This document shows positions 26,377-35,076 of a stretch of 64,000 nt of DNA, in pieces (the first letter of the stretch is position 1; each line of letters opens with the position of its first letter). Below the pieces are notes generated by a model that was given only the letters and a program-made list of their open reading frames with translations, made no database searches and was not told the origin of the DNA. The position numbers and the translations under genes are program-made. This stretch comes from Aquimarina algicola (GTDB lineage: Bacteria; Bacteroidota; Bacteroidia; Flavobacteriales; Flavobacteriaceae). The stretch is from positions 169,563 to 233,562 of the forward strand of contig NZ_VFWZ01000008.1 of assembly GCF_006443095.1 (NCBI RefSeq), given 5' to 3'.

Positions 26377-28455
26377 TCAGTTTGTAGCAAAAGAAAAACG
26401 AAGCCTAATCGCTTTAGCCTTAAGCAACATCATCTCTTTTATGTTGCCTTCAGTACCGCTTAGAGCAGTATTTACTGTTGAAAGATTATAGTTGGCGGTA
26501 AACACTTCTGTTTTCTTTTTATCTCTACTATTTTTAGTTACGCTAACCGTTTGTGTGATAGACTGTTGAAACCATTTGTGTTTTTTAGCATACTTTTTCA
26601 ATATTTCTGAAGGGTAACTGCTCAGCAGAAACTTCCCTTTAATTTTGGTCAATACTTCGAGTAAGTCCTTAAAGTCTTGTTCCGTATATCCTTTATAATG
26701 TCCCATATCTGAATTAAAATAAGGAGGGTCTATATAGAAAAAACTTTCTTTAGTGTCCCTGCTTTTAATAACGGTCAGTGCATCATTACATTCAATATCA
26801 ACCAATTCTAAGCGTTCACAGATATCCTTTGTAAACTGATCTTTTTTATTTCGTATGGTTCTGGAAACTCCATTGGTCTTTCTTTCGTAGGCATAGCCCC
26901 CATATATTTTTGAAGAGAAGCTCATATTGGTCTGTACCCAAAATGCCCAGGCTTTTTTTATTTTATCTTTTTCATTGGGGTCCTGAAGAATGTCCTTTGT
27001 TTCAGTATGCAATTTTCTGCTATGCGGAGTAGATTGGATCATCTTCTGAAGTTTGGAAAAATGTAGCTTACATACCTGATAGAAATTGACTACTTTTCCA
27101 TCGAGATCATTAATGACTTCTACAGGGCTTGGCTCTTTTGCAAAAAATACTGCAGCTCCTCCCACAAAAGGTTCACAATACAGATTATGTTTGGGGATTA
27201 AAGACAGGATTCTCTTGACAAGATTTTGTTTTCCTCCATAGTAGCTCACAGGGGTTTTGCCAATCTTCCCTAATCCCTCTAAAGGAGAAACCTTGGGTTC
27301 CTTAGTATTTATGATGTGTTTTTTAAAAATGCTGCTAGCTTTTATTCGTTCCCCAATAGCTTTGATAACAGGAACACTAACTGCATTGCCGGTCAGCTGA
27401 TACCTTCTGCTATCACTAAGTTCTATTTGCTTACCTTCTCGGATGCCATATTTTGTCCAGTGATCCGGAAATCCCTGTAACCGTTCACATTCCAAAGGAG
27501 TAAACCTGCGAATATTTCCTAAATTATGTAATAAATTTTCACTTTGGGGATGCGCAGTAATCGCACCTGTTTTACCATCTTTTCGGGGTACAAATTGTTT
27601 TTCTTGGAATGGAGCATAATCTTTCCCCTTTTTTTGATTAGCCTTTCGGATTTTTTTTGCCTTGTCTGTACGTTCTACTTTTAGAGGAGTCCAATCATTG
27701 ACTACTAAGTTATCCTGATCTACCCCTGTAATACAATTAGTACTGCTATCTTTTCTTATTTCTACTTTTGCTCCCCCCGGTACTTTTCTTCCGTTTCTGA
27801 TGGTAAAAATATAAGGGGCATAATTCCCATGATCTCCTACTTTGGTATCGATTGTCGGAGAAATGTTGGCTTCCTCCAGTTTTTTTCTAGTGCGATTTTC
27901 AGTCTTTTTAGGGCTTTCTCCGATAGGAAATATTTGTGGTCGGGTTTTTTCTCTAAGTGATCCGACAAGGTAGATTCGCTCTCGATTTTGGGGGAGAAAC
28001 CAGGCAGTATTAAGCAGTTGCCATTGGATGTCATATATCCCAAGGTCGGCAAACGATCTAAGTACGATTTCAAAGTCTTTACCTTGGTTACTGGAGAAAA
28101 GTCCCTTGACGTTTTCAAAGATAAACAAACGGGGTGTATAGAGGTTAAGGATTCTAATTGCTTCAAAGAAGATTTTGCTTTTTTCTCCTTTGATCCCTTT
28201 TCGTTTTCCAGCAATTGAAAGATCCTGGCATGGGGAACCGAAACAGATGATATCGGGGCTTTCGACACTCCCTTTTTTGATGTTTTCGATAGGTCCTGCA
28301 TATATTGAGTGTTTAAAATTATACTGATAATTGGCAATCGCAAAAGGATCGATTTCACTGAAATAATGTTTTTTAAAGCTAAAACCTGCCTGTTGTAACC
28401 CCAGTGAAAAACCGCCTATTCCACTAAAAAGGTCTAAAAGAGTGAGTGCTCTCAT
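26377..28455 (-). CDS. Fused C5-cytosine and N6-adenine DNA methyltransferase
   Basis: A 692-residue two-enzyme fusion from ATG 28455. Residues 1-390 are a C5-cytosine methyltransferase: motif I LDLFSGIGGFSLG, catalytic P-C-Q (75-77), E-N-V (114-116), and motif X with GNAVSVPV. Residues 400-680 are a Dam-like D12-class adenine methyltransferase: YYGGKQNLVKRIL, EPFVGGAAVFF and the catalytic D-P-P-Y near residue 574. Either half could protect the element against restriction. The longer frame from 28497 is not used, because the preceding small gene stops one base before 28455. No matching restriction enzyme is adjacent. Confidence 0.9.
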   Translation of the reverse strand: MRALTLLDLFSGIGGFSLGLQQAGFSFKKHYFSEIDPFAIANYQYNFKHSIYAGPIENIKKGSVESPDIICFGSPCQDLSIAGKRKGIKGEKSKIFFEAIRILNLYTPRLFIFENVKGLFSSNQGKDFEIVLRSFADLGIYDIQWQLLNTAWFLPQNRERIYLVGSLREKTRPQIFPIGESPKKTENRTRKKLEEANISPTIDTKVGDHGNYAPYIFTIRNGRKVPGGAKVEIRKDSSTNCITGVDQDNLVVNDWTPLKVERTDKAKKIRKANQKKGKDYAPFQEKQFVPRKDGKTGAITAHPQSENLLHNLGNIRRFTPLECERLQGFPDHWTKYGIREGKQIELSDSRRYQLTGNAVSVPVIKAIGERIKASSIFKKHIINTKEPKVSPLEGLGKIGKTPVSYYGGKQNLVKRILSLIPKHNLYCEPFVGGAAVFFAKEPSPVEVINDLDGKVVNFYQVCKLHFSKLQKMIQSTPHSRKLHTETKDILQDPNEKDKIKKAWAFWVQTNMSFSSKIYGGYAYERKTNGVSRTIRNKKDQFTKDICERLELVDIECNDALTVIKSRDTKESFFYIDPPYFNSDMGHYKGYTEQDFKDLLEVLTKIKGKFLLSSYPSEILKKYAKKHKWFQQSITQTVSVTKNSRDKKKTEVFTANYNLSTVNTALSGTEGNIKEMMLLKAKAIRLRFSFATN

Positions 28456-28456
28456 A

Positions 28457-28615
28457 CTATAAAACCTTTTTTCTAAGCAGTGTATTAGCTCGAGCAATGA
28501 TATCGCTGCATTTTTCTACTTTCTTCAGCGTTCGTATCGTCTTTTTGCTTATCAATATTGCCTTGGAAGTACGTTTGGATTTCTGCCTCTTTTTGTTTTT
28601 AACCCACTGTTTCAT
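28457..28615 (-). CDS. Small highly basic protein
   Basis: A 52-residue reading frame from ATG 28615 to TAG 28457-28459, starting MKQWVKNKKRQKSKRTSKAI and about 40% Lys plus Arg. It ends one base before the methyltransferase start (TAG-T-ATG), so translation is probably coupled. Basic small proteins of this sort may bind nucleic acid. No family was recognised. Tight spacing is the main evidence that it is real. Confidence 0.55.
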   Translation of the reverse strand: MKQWVKNKKRQKSKRTSKAILISKKTIRTLKKVEKCSDIIARANTLLRKKVL

Positions 28616-28713
28616 TACCTTTTGTTTGTGGTAATGATAGCTATTCCAAAAAGTTTGAGTTCTTGTTGAATCCCTTTGATTCTTGATATTTCTTAATTAT
28701 ATAATATCCTAGT

Positions 28714-28818
28714 ATGAGTTTAGAAGAATTTAACAAGCGCTCTGATTGGGAACAATTTAATCTTATATTTATCAAAGGAACTTTCATCAGGAATTATATT
28801 GGTCCAAAAAAGATATAA
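28714..28818 (+). CDS. Very small reading frame, uncertain
   Basis: A 34-codon frame on the + strand (MSLEEFNKRSDWEQFNLIFI and so on) within the 320-base gap between 28615 and 28936. The composition looks protein-like, but nothing else supports it. It may be a relic. The rest of the gap shows no feature. Confidence 0.25.
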   Translation: MSLEEFNKRSDWEQFNLIFIKGTFIRNYIGPKKI

Positions 28819-28935
28819 TTTATATAGCCTATATAACTATTTTGCAGAAATAGAATAAGCCTCCTATCTCTAACGCTATTTTGGGAGACAAGCTTTTGTA
28901 TACTGGGTCTTATTAAATATATATACGACAAGCAA

Positions 28936-29754
28936 TTAAGGTGTGCTAGCGGATTTTTCACGTTTGAACGCTTCTTTTTTACGTTCGATATTGGAAATGA
29001 AAGCTCTCTCAAAAGGATAGGCTTTGTTGGTTTTAGGATTTCTAAGGATAAGGTATTTGTATCCTTCATAATATACCCATAACGTATCCCGATCTGTTTT
29101 TACAGCTTGATTTTCTTTGTACTTAAAAGACAATGCTATAAAATTTTCAGGTGTTTTTGATTGAGGTTCCGTAACGACTTTATCGATTAAAAGATTCGAA
29201 AATCTAAGGAATATCAATATAGAAACTAATGCGATTACATTCCTCTTAGGGACATAAAAAACATAAGTGATAGGTAATACGATAAAGAGTAACCACCAGC
29301 ATAGCATCCAACCTTTGTGCTCCTGAATTCTTAACACTTCAATGCTTTGATAAATTAGGAAAGTAAAGAATCCTATAATAATTCCAAATATAAGTACCAC
29401 AAATACAATCCTTTTCCAACGTTTTTTTAGGTTATGATAAAACTCTATATTTTCTTTTTTAAACTTTTTATACCCATTAATAGTTATTGTATTGATGTTG
29501 TTATATGTGTTATTTCTTAATAGCAGTTGTGCTATAATAATGATCACAAATCCATAGGATCCAATAACTACTAAAGTTTGATTCAAGTCTCCAAAAGTAA
29601 GAGTGATATCTTCAATACCGATCATAGCTGATGTATTAAGATCAACCTTTTCCAGTAGCTTATACAACCATCGGTAGGATAAATAAATGTGTAGAGTATA
29701 TAATATAGTGGCAGCAGTACCAAAAACTTTGAAAATAGATTCTTTTTCGTTCAT
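28936..29754 (-). CDS. Multi-pass membrane protein of unknown function
   Basis: A 272-residue protein with about five hydrophobic segments in the first 190 residues (for example VVIGSYGFVIIIIAQLLL and FVVLIFGIIIGFFTFLIY). They are followed by a soluble C-terminal tail of about 80 residues with SFKYKENQAVK and KYLILRNPKTN. No family was recognised. It is divergent from the exonuclease VII-like gene on the other strand, with about 156 bases between the chosen starts, so the two could share a regulatory region. It may belong with the neighbouring nuclease pair, but that is only positional. Confidence 0.6.
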   Translation of the reverse strand: MNEKESIFKVFGTAATILYTLHIYLSYRWLYKLLEKVDLNTSAMIGIEDITLTFGDLNQTLVVIGSYGFVIIIIAQLLLRNNTYNNINTITINGYKKFKKENIEFYHNLKKRWKRIVFVVLIFGIIIGFFTFLIYQSIEVLRIQEHKGWMLCWWLLFIVLPITYVFYVPKRNVIALVSILIFLRFSNLLIDKVVTEPQSKTPENFIALSFKYKENQAVKTDRDTLWVYYEGYKYLILRNPKTNKAYPFERAFISNIERKKEAFKREKSASTP

Positions 29755-29910
29755 AAAGCGAAAATGGGTTTTAAGATATACTTATGGGTACTATATTTTA
29801 AATAATTGTTACAAAGTTTTTGAATATTATTTCCCTTGAATGATTTACAGAAAGAACTATTGTTAGTATTTTTAAGTCAAGATATAACAATAAAGCTACA
29901 TTTTTCTTTT

Positions 29911-30909
29911 ATGGCGAATCATTACTCTGTAAATACCTTGATGGATATTTACTCTCAAAGCCTTTCATCAACTCTGGACGCACAACTCATCGTTATAGAA
30001 GGTTTTTATTTTGACCAAAAGGGTAGATTATATAAAAACGTCTATTATGATCGATTAAGGGATAAGAACAAAAAGTATGAAATCACGGTTCAGGTCCCCC
30101 AAAATATAAAATCCAAGCTGGTTTCTACGAGATTTTATCAGCTTCAGGGGTATGTTAATAAAGCTTCATCTATCGATAATGATTCCAGACTCAGGGTATA
30201 TTTCCGAGTGACCAAAATTTTAAAGCTGGAGCAAGATGTGCAATTGATTGATAAGGCAGAATATGATATCATTAGGGAACGTTATGATCGTGTGTTCCCA
30301 AACATTGAAGACCTTTTGATCTCTACTATTGAACGAAAAGATAAGCCTAAAATCGATATTATCATTGGGGAGCAATCTACTTCTTTAGATGATTATTCAA
30401 AATCGTTATATAACAAAGAATATTATCAAATTGATCATCATACCTGTAACCTTTCCTCTCAAACAGCGATGCTCAATTTTATGGATTCACACGATTTCTC
30501 TGAAACAGACCTATTGGTCTTTATAAGGGGTGGTGGCCAAGGTTTAGAAGTGTTTAATGAACTGGAACTTTGTAAAAAAGCTATTGAACTTCCTGTTCCT
30601 TTTATTACAGGGATCGGTCACGATACGGATGTAACGCTATTACAAAAAGTAGCAGATAAATCATTTTCTACTCCTACCTCGGTAGGTGTTTTTTTCCAAT
30701 CCACAGTCAACATTCATAAGAATCGTAGGTACGGAATAGAATTAAAAAATCAGGAAATAGTGAGTTTACAGCAACAGCATCAAAAAGAAATGAATGTAAT
30801 ACAGTCTCAAATAGGAATCCAGAAAAAACAATTACGAAATACCTGGATACTGCTAAGTATATTGATCATTATTATTGTTGGGCTATTGTATGTATTTTTT
30901 AAATCTTAA
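29911..30909 (+). CDS. Membrane-anchored exonuclease VII large-subunit-like protein
   Basis: A 332-residue protein related to XseA but shorter (XseA is about 450). The N-terminal OB-like domain starts YSVNTLMDIYSQSL and VIEGFYF, matching the position of V-S-x-L-N in XseA. That choice favours ATG 29911 over the TTG at 29836. The catalytic-domain motifs are present: RGGGQGLEVFNE near residue 204, GIGHDTDVTLLQKVADK and FSTPTSVG. The long coiled coil of XseA is reduced to about 40 residues and ends in one membrane segment (about 308-330). No small subunit (XseB) is nearby. It pairs with the Mrr-like nuclease 10 bases downstream. Confidence 0.8.
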   Translation: MANHYSVNTLMDIYSQSLSSTLDAQLIVIEGFYFDQKGRLYKNVYYDRLRDKNKKYEITVQVPQNIKSKLVSTRFYQLQGYVNKASSIDNDSRLRVYFRVTKILKLEQDVQLIDKAEYDIIRERYDRVFPNIEDLLISTIERKDKPKIDIIIGEQSTSLDDYSKSLYNKEYYQIDHHTCNLSSQTAMLNFMDSHDFSETDLLVFIRGGGQGLEVFNELELCKKAIELPVPFITGIGHDTDVTLLQKVADKSFSTPTSVGVFFQSTVNIHKNRRYGIELKNQEIVSLQQQHQKEMNVIQSQIGIQKKQLRNTWILLSILIIIIVGLLYVFFKS

Positions 30910-30919
30910 CATTTTATAA

Positions 30920-32011
30920 ATGAAAATAAAAGGGATTTTATTCGAATTTATTATTCGTCAACTATTATTAGATCGAGGGTTTACATCTGTAATTCCTGAT
31001 AAACACTATGTTTATGAAGATAGAGGGTTATTCTTTATTAACGGAAAAGGCGCAGCTCACGATGCTGATGTTTTAATGGATCCTCCAATGCAAATTCCTT
31101 TTTCGTATCCATCCAGGGTATTGTTCGAATGCAAAGCATACAAGAAAAGTAGAAAAGTAGGGCTCAATATCATCAGAAATGCACTTGGTTTGCGATATGA
31201 TATTAATGAATTTGAGATTGTTAATGATCAAATGATAAAGGACCGGAAAACTAAAAGTCGATATGCTTCTTCAAATAGAAACAGGTATCAGTATCAGGTT
31301 GGTGTAGCTTCTGTCAATTACTTTTCCAAAAATGCACGTGAGTTTGCTGCCAATAATAAAATTCCTTTGCTCTCTCTTCGAAACCTAATGCCCGGATCCA
31401 TTTGCGATCTATTTGATGAAATTGATGGAAATTATCTTGGTAAAATTGCTCCTCGAATTATAGAAGAGTTGCAGGGTTACCTGAAGTCAAAAAGTAAAGA
31501 TGCCCCAATTTCAAAAGCATTGCAGAATTTTTTGAATACCGATTCTATCATTGGTAAAATACATAAAGAAACGAAGCGTATAAGCAATGTTTTAGTAGCT
31601 TTAAATGAGTATAGTGATTTCTTCTTTCTATTTGGGGATCAAATAGAAGAGTTGGAAAATTTAAAAGAGAAAACAATGATCCTGAAAGGCAATATTGTTA
31701 AAGGGAGATTACCTTCAAATAAAGCTAATTTCTTGGATGAAACCGGAAAGGATGACAATATCTGGAGCTTAGTAATTAAAGGAAATATGATTCATTTCTT
31801 TTTTACTGATGAAGGAATGCAACAATGGGAAAACTCTTGTCGGGTTCATAGCGATTTAAAGCATGATAATATTGCCAAACAATCTAATTCTAATTTTTCA
31901 GGTACAAAAATATACGTTTTTGGGCTTCCGGAGATTGAGAGAAATATTCCTTTTAGAATTATAGAAGTAGATAATCCCTGGGTAGGGACGTATCATTCAC
32001 ATAGGGCATAA
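30920..32011 (+). CDS. Mrr-like PD-(D/E)xK restriction endonuclease
   Basis: A 363-residue protein. The nuclease core is at the N-terminus: an aromatic and acidic strand, then D48/D50 in AAHDADVLMDPP and E70-x-K72 in LFECKAYKKS. A glycine/Asn helix follows (KVGLNIIRNALGL), the order of Mrr/restriction-endonuclease-like folds. The C-terminal 230 residues have no recognised domain and may sense a signal or bind the partner. It follows the exonuclease VII-like gene by 10 bases and overlaps the convergent PAPS-reductase gene by 19 bases. Inferred to be a defence nuclease. Confidence 0.75.
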   Translation: MKIKGILFEFIIRQLLLDRGFTSVIPDKHYVYEDRGLFFINGKGAAHDADVLMDPPMQIPFSYPSRVLFECKAYKKSRKVGLNIIRNALGLRYDINEFEIVNDQMIKDRKTKSRYASSNRNRYQYQVGVASVNYFSKNAREFAANNKIPLLSLRNLMPGSICDLFDEIDGNYLGKIAPRIIEELQGYLKSKSKDAPISKALQNFLNTDSIIGKIHKETKRISNVLVALNEYSDFFFLFGDQIEELENLKEKTMILKGNIVKGRLPSNKANFLDETGKDDNIWSLVIKGNMIHFFFTDEGMQQWENSCRVHSDLKHDNIAKQSNSNFSGTKIYVFGLPEIERNIPFRIIEVDNPWVGTYHSHRA

Positions 32012-32910
32012 TAGCTTAAACAGCTAATAGGCCTTTCCTGCTCAAACAAATCCCCGGTTGCATTTTTGTTTTCAATATAATGGGTCACATCAGTAGTATT
32101 AGGATAAGCAACGGTCTTACCTTTGTTAGCTCCTTTTTTAACTATAGCTGATTGGGAACAAAATCGCTTTGGAATATAATCCGGAGGGAAGAAATAAGTT
32201 TGTAGCTCCTTTTCATAGGCTTCTAACTCTTTGATCCTATTAGGATAAAATTTCAGGATTTGTTTTACTTCATTGTGGCTACACTGGATACAAGGAAAAC
32301 ACCCGACTCTGGAGAAGCCTTTGGAGTATAAAGGATTGGGGAGATGCCCATTGGTTAGAATAAAATCGATGGTGTCCTGAGCAGTCCATTTGAACATGGG
32401 GCGCAGAATACTGTCATCATATTTTTGGATATATTCCAATACTTCTTTTTTACGATAGGTATGAAATTTTGGTTTTCCTTCTTTGTTATATCCATAAGGT
32501 TCCAGATAAAATTTGAAATGTCGGCACATTGAGGTCATTTTAGAGCGGGCTTTACTTTCATCCTTTCTAATGCCTTGAACTGCAATAAAATGGTCTTTGA
32601 TTTCATCCAGAATATAATCTACAAAAGGTTTTACTTTTAGTTCCTGAGTGCAGAACCTTGCTTTGGTAGATGGGAACCGTTTCTTTTTTCTAACCAGATC
32701 AATAAAATTGGTGTATTTCTTTGAAGTCAGTGTTCTTAGGGATACCCCTAGTTTTTTAACTACGTTTTGTATGTGGGTATAGGTAAGTGGGTGTTCCCAA
32801 CCTGTATCACAAAAAACAGCTTGAATGTTTTTTGCCCCATAGCGATGAACAGCCCATAACAAAGCGGCATGGCTATCTTTGCCACCACTGAATTGTACAA
32901 TGATTTTCAT
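31993..32910 (-). CDS. PAPS reductase/adenine nucleotide alpha-hydrolase-family protein
   Basis: A 305-residue protein with the PP-loop S-G-G-K-D-S at residues 8-13, the FCDTGWEHP segment and the late cysteines (VGCFPCIQCSHNEV) of PAPS-reductase-like proteins. Such genes are frequent on phages and plasmids. Known roles include sulphate activation and, for DndC-type members, DNA phosphorothioation. No other dnd gene (cysteine desulfurase, DndB/D/E) was seen here, so a modification role is unproven. Confidence 0.85.
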   Translation of the reverse strand: MKIIVQFSGGKDSHAALLWAVHRYGAKNIQAVFCDTGWEHPLTYTHIQNVVKKLGVSLRTLTSKKYTNFIDLVRKKKRFPSTKARFCTQELKVKPFVDYILDEIKDHFIAVQGIRKDESKARSKMTSMCRHFKFYLEPYGYNKEGKPKFHTYRKKEVLEYIQKYDDSILRPMFKWTAQDTIDFILTNGHLPNPLYSKGFSRVGCFPCIQCSHNEVKQILKFYPNRIKELEAYEKELQTYFFPPDYIPKRFCSQSAIVKKGANKGKTVAYPNTTDVTHYIENKNATGDLFEQERPISCLSYYALCE

Positions 32911-32961
32911 AACAAGCAGATTTATTTTTTTTAATTATTTTAATGTCGATTACTTACAGCA

Positions 32962-33183
32962 CTAAGGTTCTCCTAAGCGTTCAAATAGAAATCGTACTAC
33001 TTCAGGACGAAGTAATTTTGTGCTTTTTTTATATCCAAACTGTTGTAACTCGTCCAGATAGGTATGGATCCATGAAGAAAATGTCTTGGTACAAACATTA
33101 TACAATGCAGCCAATTCATATTTGTAGTATGCTTTTGGTTTAATACGCCGTTCCCCTTCAAAATATATGCCTTGCTTTTCCAT
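32962..33183 (-). CDS. Small helix-turn-helix protein
   Basis: A 73-residue protein. The segment YKYELAALYNVCTKTFSSWI looks like a helix-turn-helix, followed by LLRPEVVRFLFERLG. The same layout (E-L-x-A-F/L, T-x-L, then LL-x-P-x-E-V-x-x-x-F-x-x-x-G) is found in the 56-residue protein at 45990-46160, at the other end of the structural cluster. It is probably a DNA-binding regulator. Confidence 0.6.
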   Translation of the reverse strand: MEKQGIYFEGERRIKPKAYYKYELAALYNVCTKTFSSWIHTYLDELQQFGYKKSTKLLRPEVVRFLFERLGEP

Positions 33184-33191
33184 GGTTGTTT

Positions 33192-33569
33192 TTATTTCTT
33201 AATTTCTCCACCCATCGCTTCCCATACTTCGATTGGAATAATATCCCTTATGGCACTATCCAATACCGCTCCTATAACCATTCCGTATCGGGCAGGGCGT
33301 TCCTTCAATACCTTGATCAGCATGGTTAAATCCTGCAAGTCCTTTTTGCTTAAAAATGGTTTTTCTTTTCTTACTGCCAGCTCCAGTTTTTTAAGTTTCC
33401 CTGCAGCTATCTTTTTAGTAGAACCACTCAGATGAATAGCCATGTAGAGCTTTTTATCTTTAGATACTTTATTTAGATACTGCTGGATTTCATCTTGGGT
33501 ATTCACTTTTTTCTCGTGTACATATTTTCCTTGTGCAGTATAAATGGCATATATCTTCTTCTTTTTCAT
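33192..33569 (-). CDS. Hypothetical protein
   Basis: A 125-residue basic protein (KKKKIYAIYTAQGKYVHEKK at the N-terminus), mostly helical after residue 40 (KKDLQDLTMLIKVLKERPAR). The C-terminal part AVLDSAIRDIIPIEVWEAMG is hydrophobic-amphipathic. No domain was recognised. It lies in a tight run of small genes (9 to 12 bases between neighbours) and is probably cotranscribed with them. Confidence 0.55.
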   Translation of the reverse strand: MKKKKIYAIYTAQGKYVHEKKVNTQDEIQQYLNKVSKDKKLYMAIHLSGSTKKIAAGKLKKLELAVRKEKPFLSKKDLQDLTMLIKVLKERPARYGMVIGAVLDSAIRDIIPIEVWEAMGGEIKK

Positions 33570-33580
33570 CCCGTTTTTGA

Positions 33581-33796
33581 TTATATAAAGGTTTCTTTAC
33601 CGATAAAAACAGATGCTAATGCTCCTGAATCTTCATCAAGTTCATAAGTAATCTTTAAGGGAGCATCTAATACATAGGCAGCTTCTATGGTATCAATGGC
33701 AACCCCATATCTGGAAGAAATTTGCTCCAGAGCTTTGACAAAAGCTTTAAACCTTCTTTTCTGTTCTTTCTTAATAGTATCTTGAGTATTTTTCAT
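33581..33796 (-). CDS. Modular cluster protein, domain B only
   Basis: A 71-residue protein made of one copy of what I call domain B. The helix RRFKAFVKALEQISSRYGVAI is followed by a beta hairpin (YVLDAPLKITYELDEDSGAL). The same domain occurs at 33806-34012, inside 34425-35066 and in 35077-35490. Function unknown. The fold looks like one helix plus a four-strand sheet. Confidence 0.6.
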   Translation of the reverse strand: MKNTQDTIKKEQKRRFKAFVKALEQISSRYGVAIDTIEAAYVLDAPLKITYELDEDSGALASVFIGKETFI

Positions 33797-33805
33797 ATCG
33801 TATTG

Positions 33806-34012
33806 TTATAGTAAAGGATCCTCTTCATCGTTTAACCATACCGGGAATATTGATTTTGTTTTGGGATTGATCAGGTAGGTAACATCTTGTTTGATGTTTA
33901 GAGCATAAGGTGGTCTATTGGTTTCAATCACCACTCCATGTGCTACGGATATTTTTTTCAGGTCTTTTAAAAAGGCTTTGATTCGTTTCTCTTTATCGTT
34001 TTGCGCTGTCAT
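33806..34012 (-). CDS. Modular cluster protein, domain B only (diverged)
   Basis: A 68-residue second single-domain-B protein: KRIKAFLKDLKKISVAHGVVI, then PPYALNIKQDVTYLINPKT. The V-I/A-I-x-T and Y-L/E-N/L strands align with 33581-33796, but the D-A-P motif is lost. It overlaps the upstream gene by 20 bases, as expected in a translationally coupled operon. Confidence 0.55.
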   Translation of the reverse strand: MTAQNDKEKRIKAFLKDLKKISVAHGVVIETNRPPYALNIKQDVTYLINPKTKSIFPVWLNDEEDPLL

Positions 34013-34421
34013 AGGTCATAATTTTTATTCCCGGGTTTCTCCCTGTTCTTTTTCTTATACGGTCTACTGCTTTTTGTGCTGCTTTCCTGGTTGGATAGAT
34101 TTCTTTTGGTGGAGTAGTTACTCTGTATTTATCTTTAGCCATAACCGCATCACTAAACAATGCATAACCCTTGCTTATTTTTTTTGTGGTTTTGGTTTTC
34201 TTTCTGATGTTATCAGGTAGCTTTTTATATTGTTTTTCTGCTGCTTTTCTAGCAGCTACCTTTGTGGGATAAATGCCTTCAATCATATCAGGATCTAGTC
34301 CTCTTACAAACTTGTTACGTAAATCTTTTATTGACAACGAATTGTCGTTAAAAACACTTTTCCTGTTAGAGTAACTAAATGCTTTAAAGACGATATAAAA
34401 CTTATGTATGTTGAGTTTCAT
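33993..34421 (-). CDS. Modular cluster protein, two copies of domain A
   Basis: A 142-residue protein. Residues 1-65 are domain A: KLNIHKFYIVFKAF, then LDPDMIEGIYPTKVAARKAA. Residues 85-130 look like a shortened second copy (YALFSDAV; EIYPTRKAAQKAVDRIRKR). The recurring core is E-G/E-I-Y-P-T-K/R-x-A-A-x-K-A-V, resembling the amphipathic closing helix of a small alpha/beta domain. The sequence is strongly basic. Function unknown. Confidence 0.55.
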   Translation of the reverse strand: MKLNIHKFYIVFKAFSYSNRKSVFNDNSLSIKDLRNKFVRGLDPDMIEGIYPTKVAARKAAEKQYKKLPDNIRKKTKTTKKISKGYALFSDAVMAKDKYRVTTPPKEIYPTRKAAQKAVDRIRKRTGRNPGIKIMTYDSAKR

Positions 34422-34424
34422 TTG

Positions 34425-35066
34425 CTACCGTTTAATATTAAAATTTTTGTAAACCCTATTAACTGCTTGTTGTGCTTCAGCTTTAGTGGTATACAACCCT
34501 TCTATGTATTCAGGGGAGAGTCCTCCCAAAAACATCAATAACAAATCATCCATGGTATTAGGGTTTTCTGAAAATACATCTGCTCGTTCATCATTTTTTC
34601 GTGGCAACACTACCAGATATATCACTGTGATATTAGAAACAATCTTGGCTTTTGTCCCCTGATCCCATTTGGCATATAAAGTGCCGGAGCGATTTGGGAG
34701 ATACTGTATTGAGGTGGATGCTTCAAAAACCAATACTTCAGGGATGTGTTGAATAGCAATTCCATATTTGGAGGATAGCTTTTCCAATGCCCCTACAAAC
34801 TGCTGAAACCTGATCTTTTTATATTTTTCTGTGGTCTTCAGTCTCTTTTTCTCGTTTTGATACGCTTCCCATAGGGCTGTAGCCACAGCAAGGGCTTCTT
34901 TTTTATTTGTATATACTCCATAGAGCATATCAAAAATGACTGTATCCGTAACCGCATTATAGACATCCCAAATATTCTCCTTTACTTTGGAAACCATATC
35001 TTTTGCCCGGTTATGAGCATTATGAGGTTTGAATACCATATAAAATTTATCCAAGTCAATTTTCAT
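34425..35066 (-). CDS. Modular cluster protein, domains A-B-A
   Basis: A 213-residue protein from ATG 35066 (MKIDLDKFYMVFKP). The upstream codons from 35102 overlap the previous gene. Order: domain A (residues 1-70, LYGVYTNKKEALAVATALW), domain B (about 85-145, FVGALEKLSSKYGIAIQHI; VLVFEASTSIQYL) and a second domain A (about 150-210, IYLVVLP; SPEYIEGLYTTKAEAQQAV). This is the longest member of the family and shows that the domains shuffle as units. Confidence 0.6.
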   Translation of the reverse strand: MKIDLDKFYMVFKPHNAHNRAKDMVSKVKENIWDVYNAVTDTVIFDMLYGVYTNKKEALAVATALWEAYQNEKKRLKTTEKYKKIRFQQFVGALEKLSSKYGIAIQHIPEVLVFEASTSIQYLPNRSGTLYAKWDQGTKAKIVSNITVIYLVVLPRKNDERADVFSENPNTMDDLLLMFLGGLSPEYIEGLYTTKAEAQQAVNRVYKNFNIKR

Positions 35067-35076
35067 AAGGTTCGGT

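Noticed and set aside
31993..32910. DndC of a phosphorothioation system
   Set aside because: Only the general PAPS-reductase fold is seen, and no other dnd or ssp modification gene is nearby.
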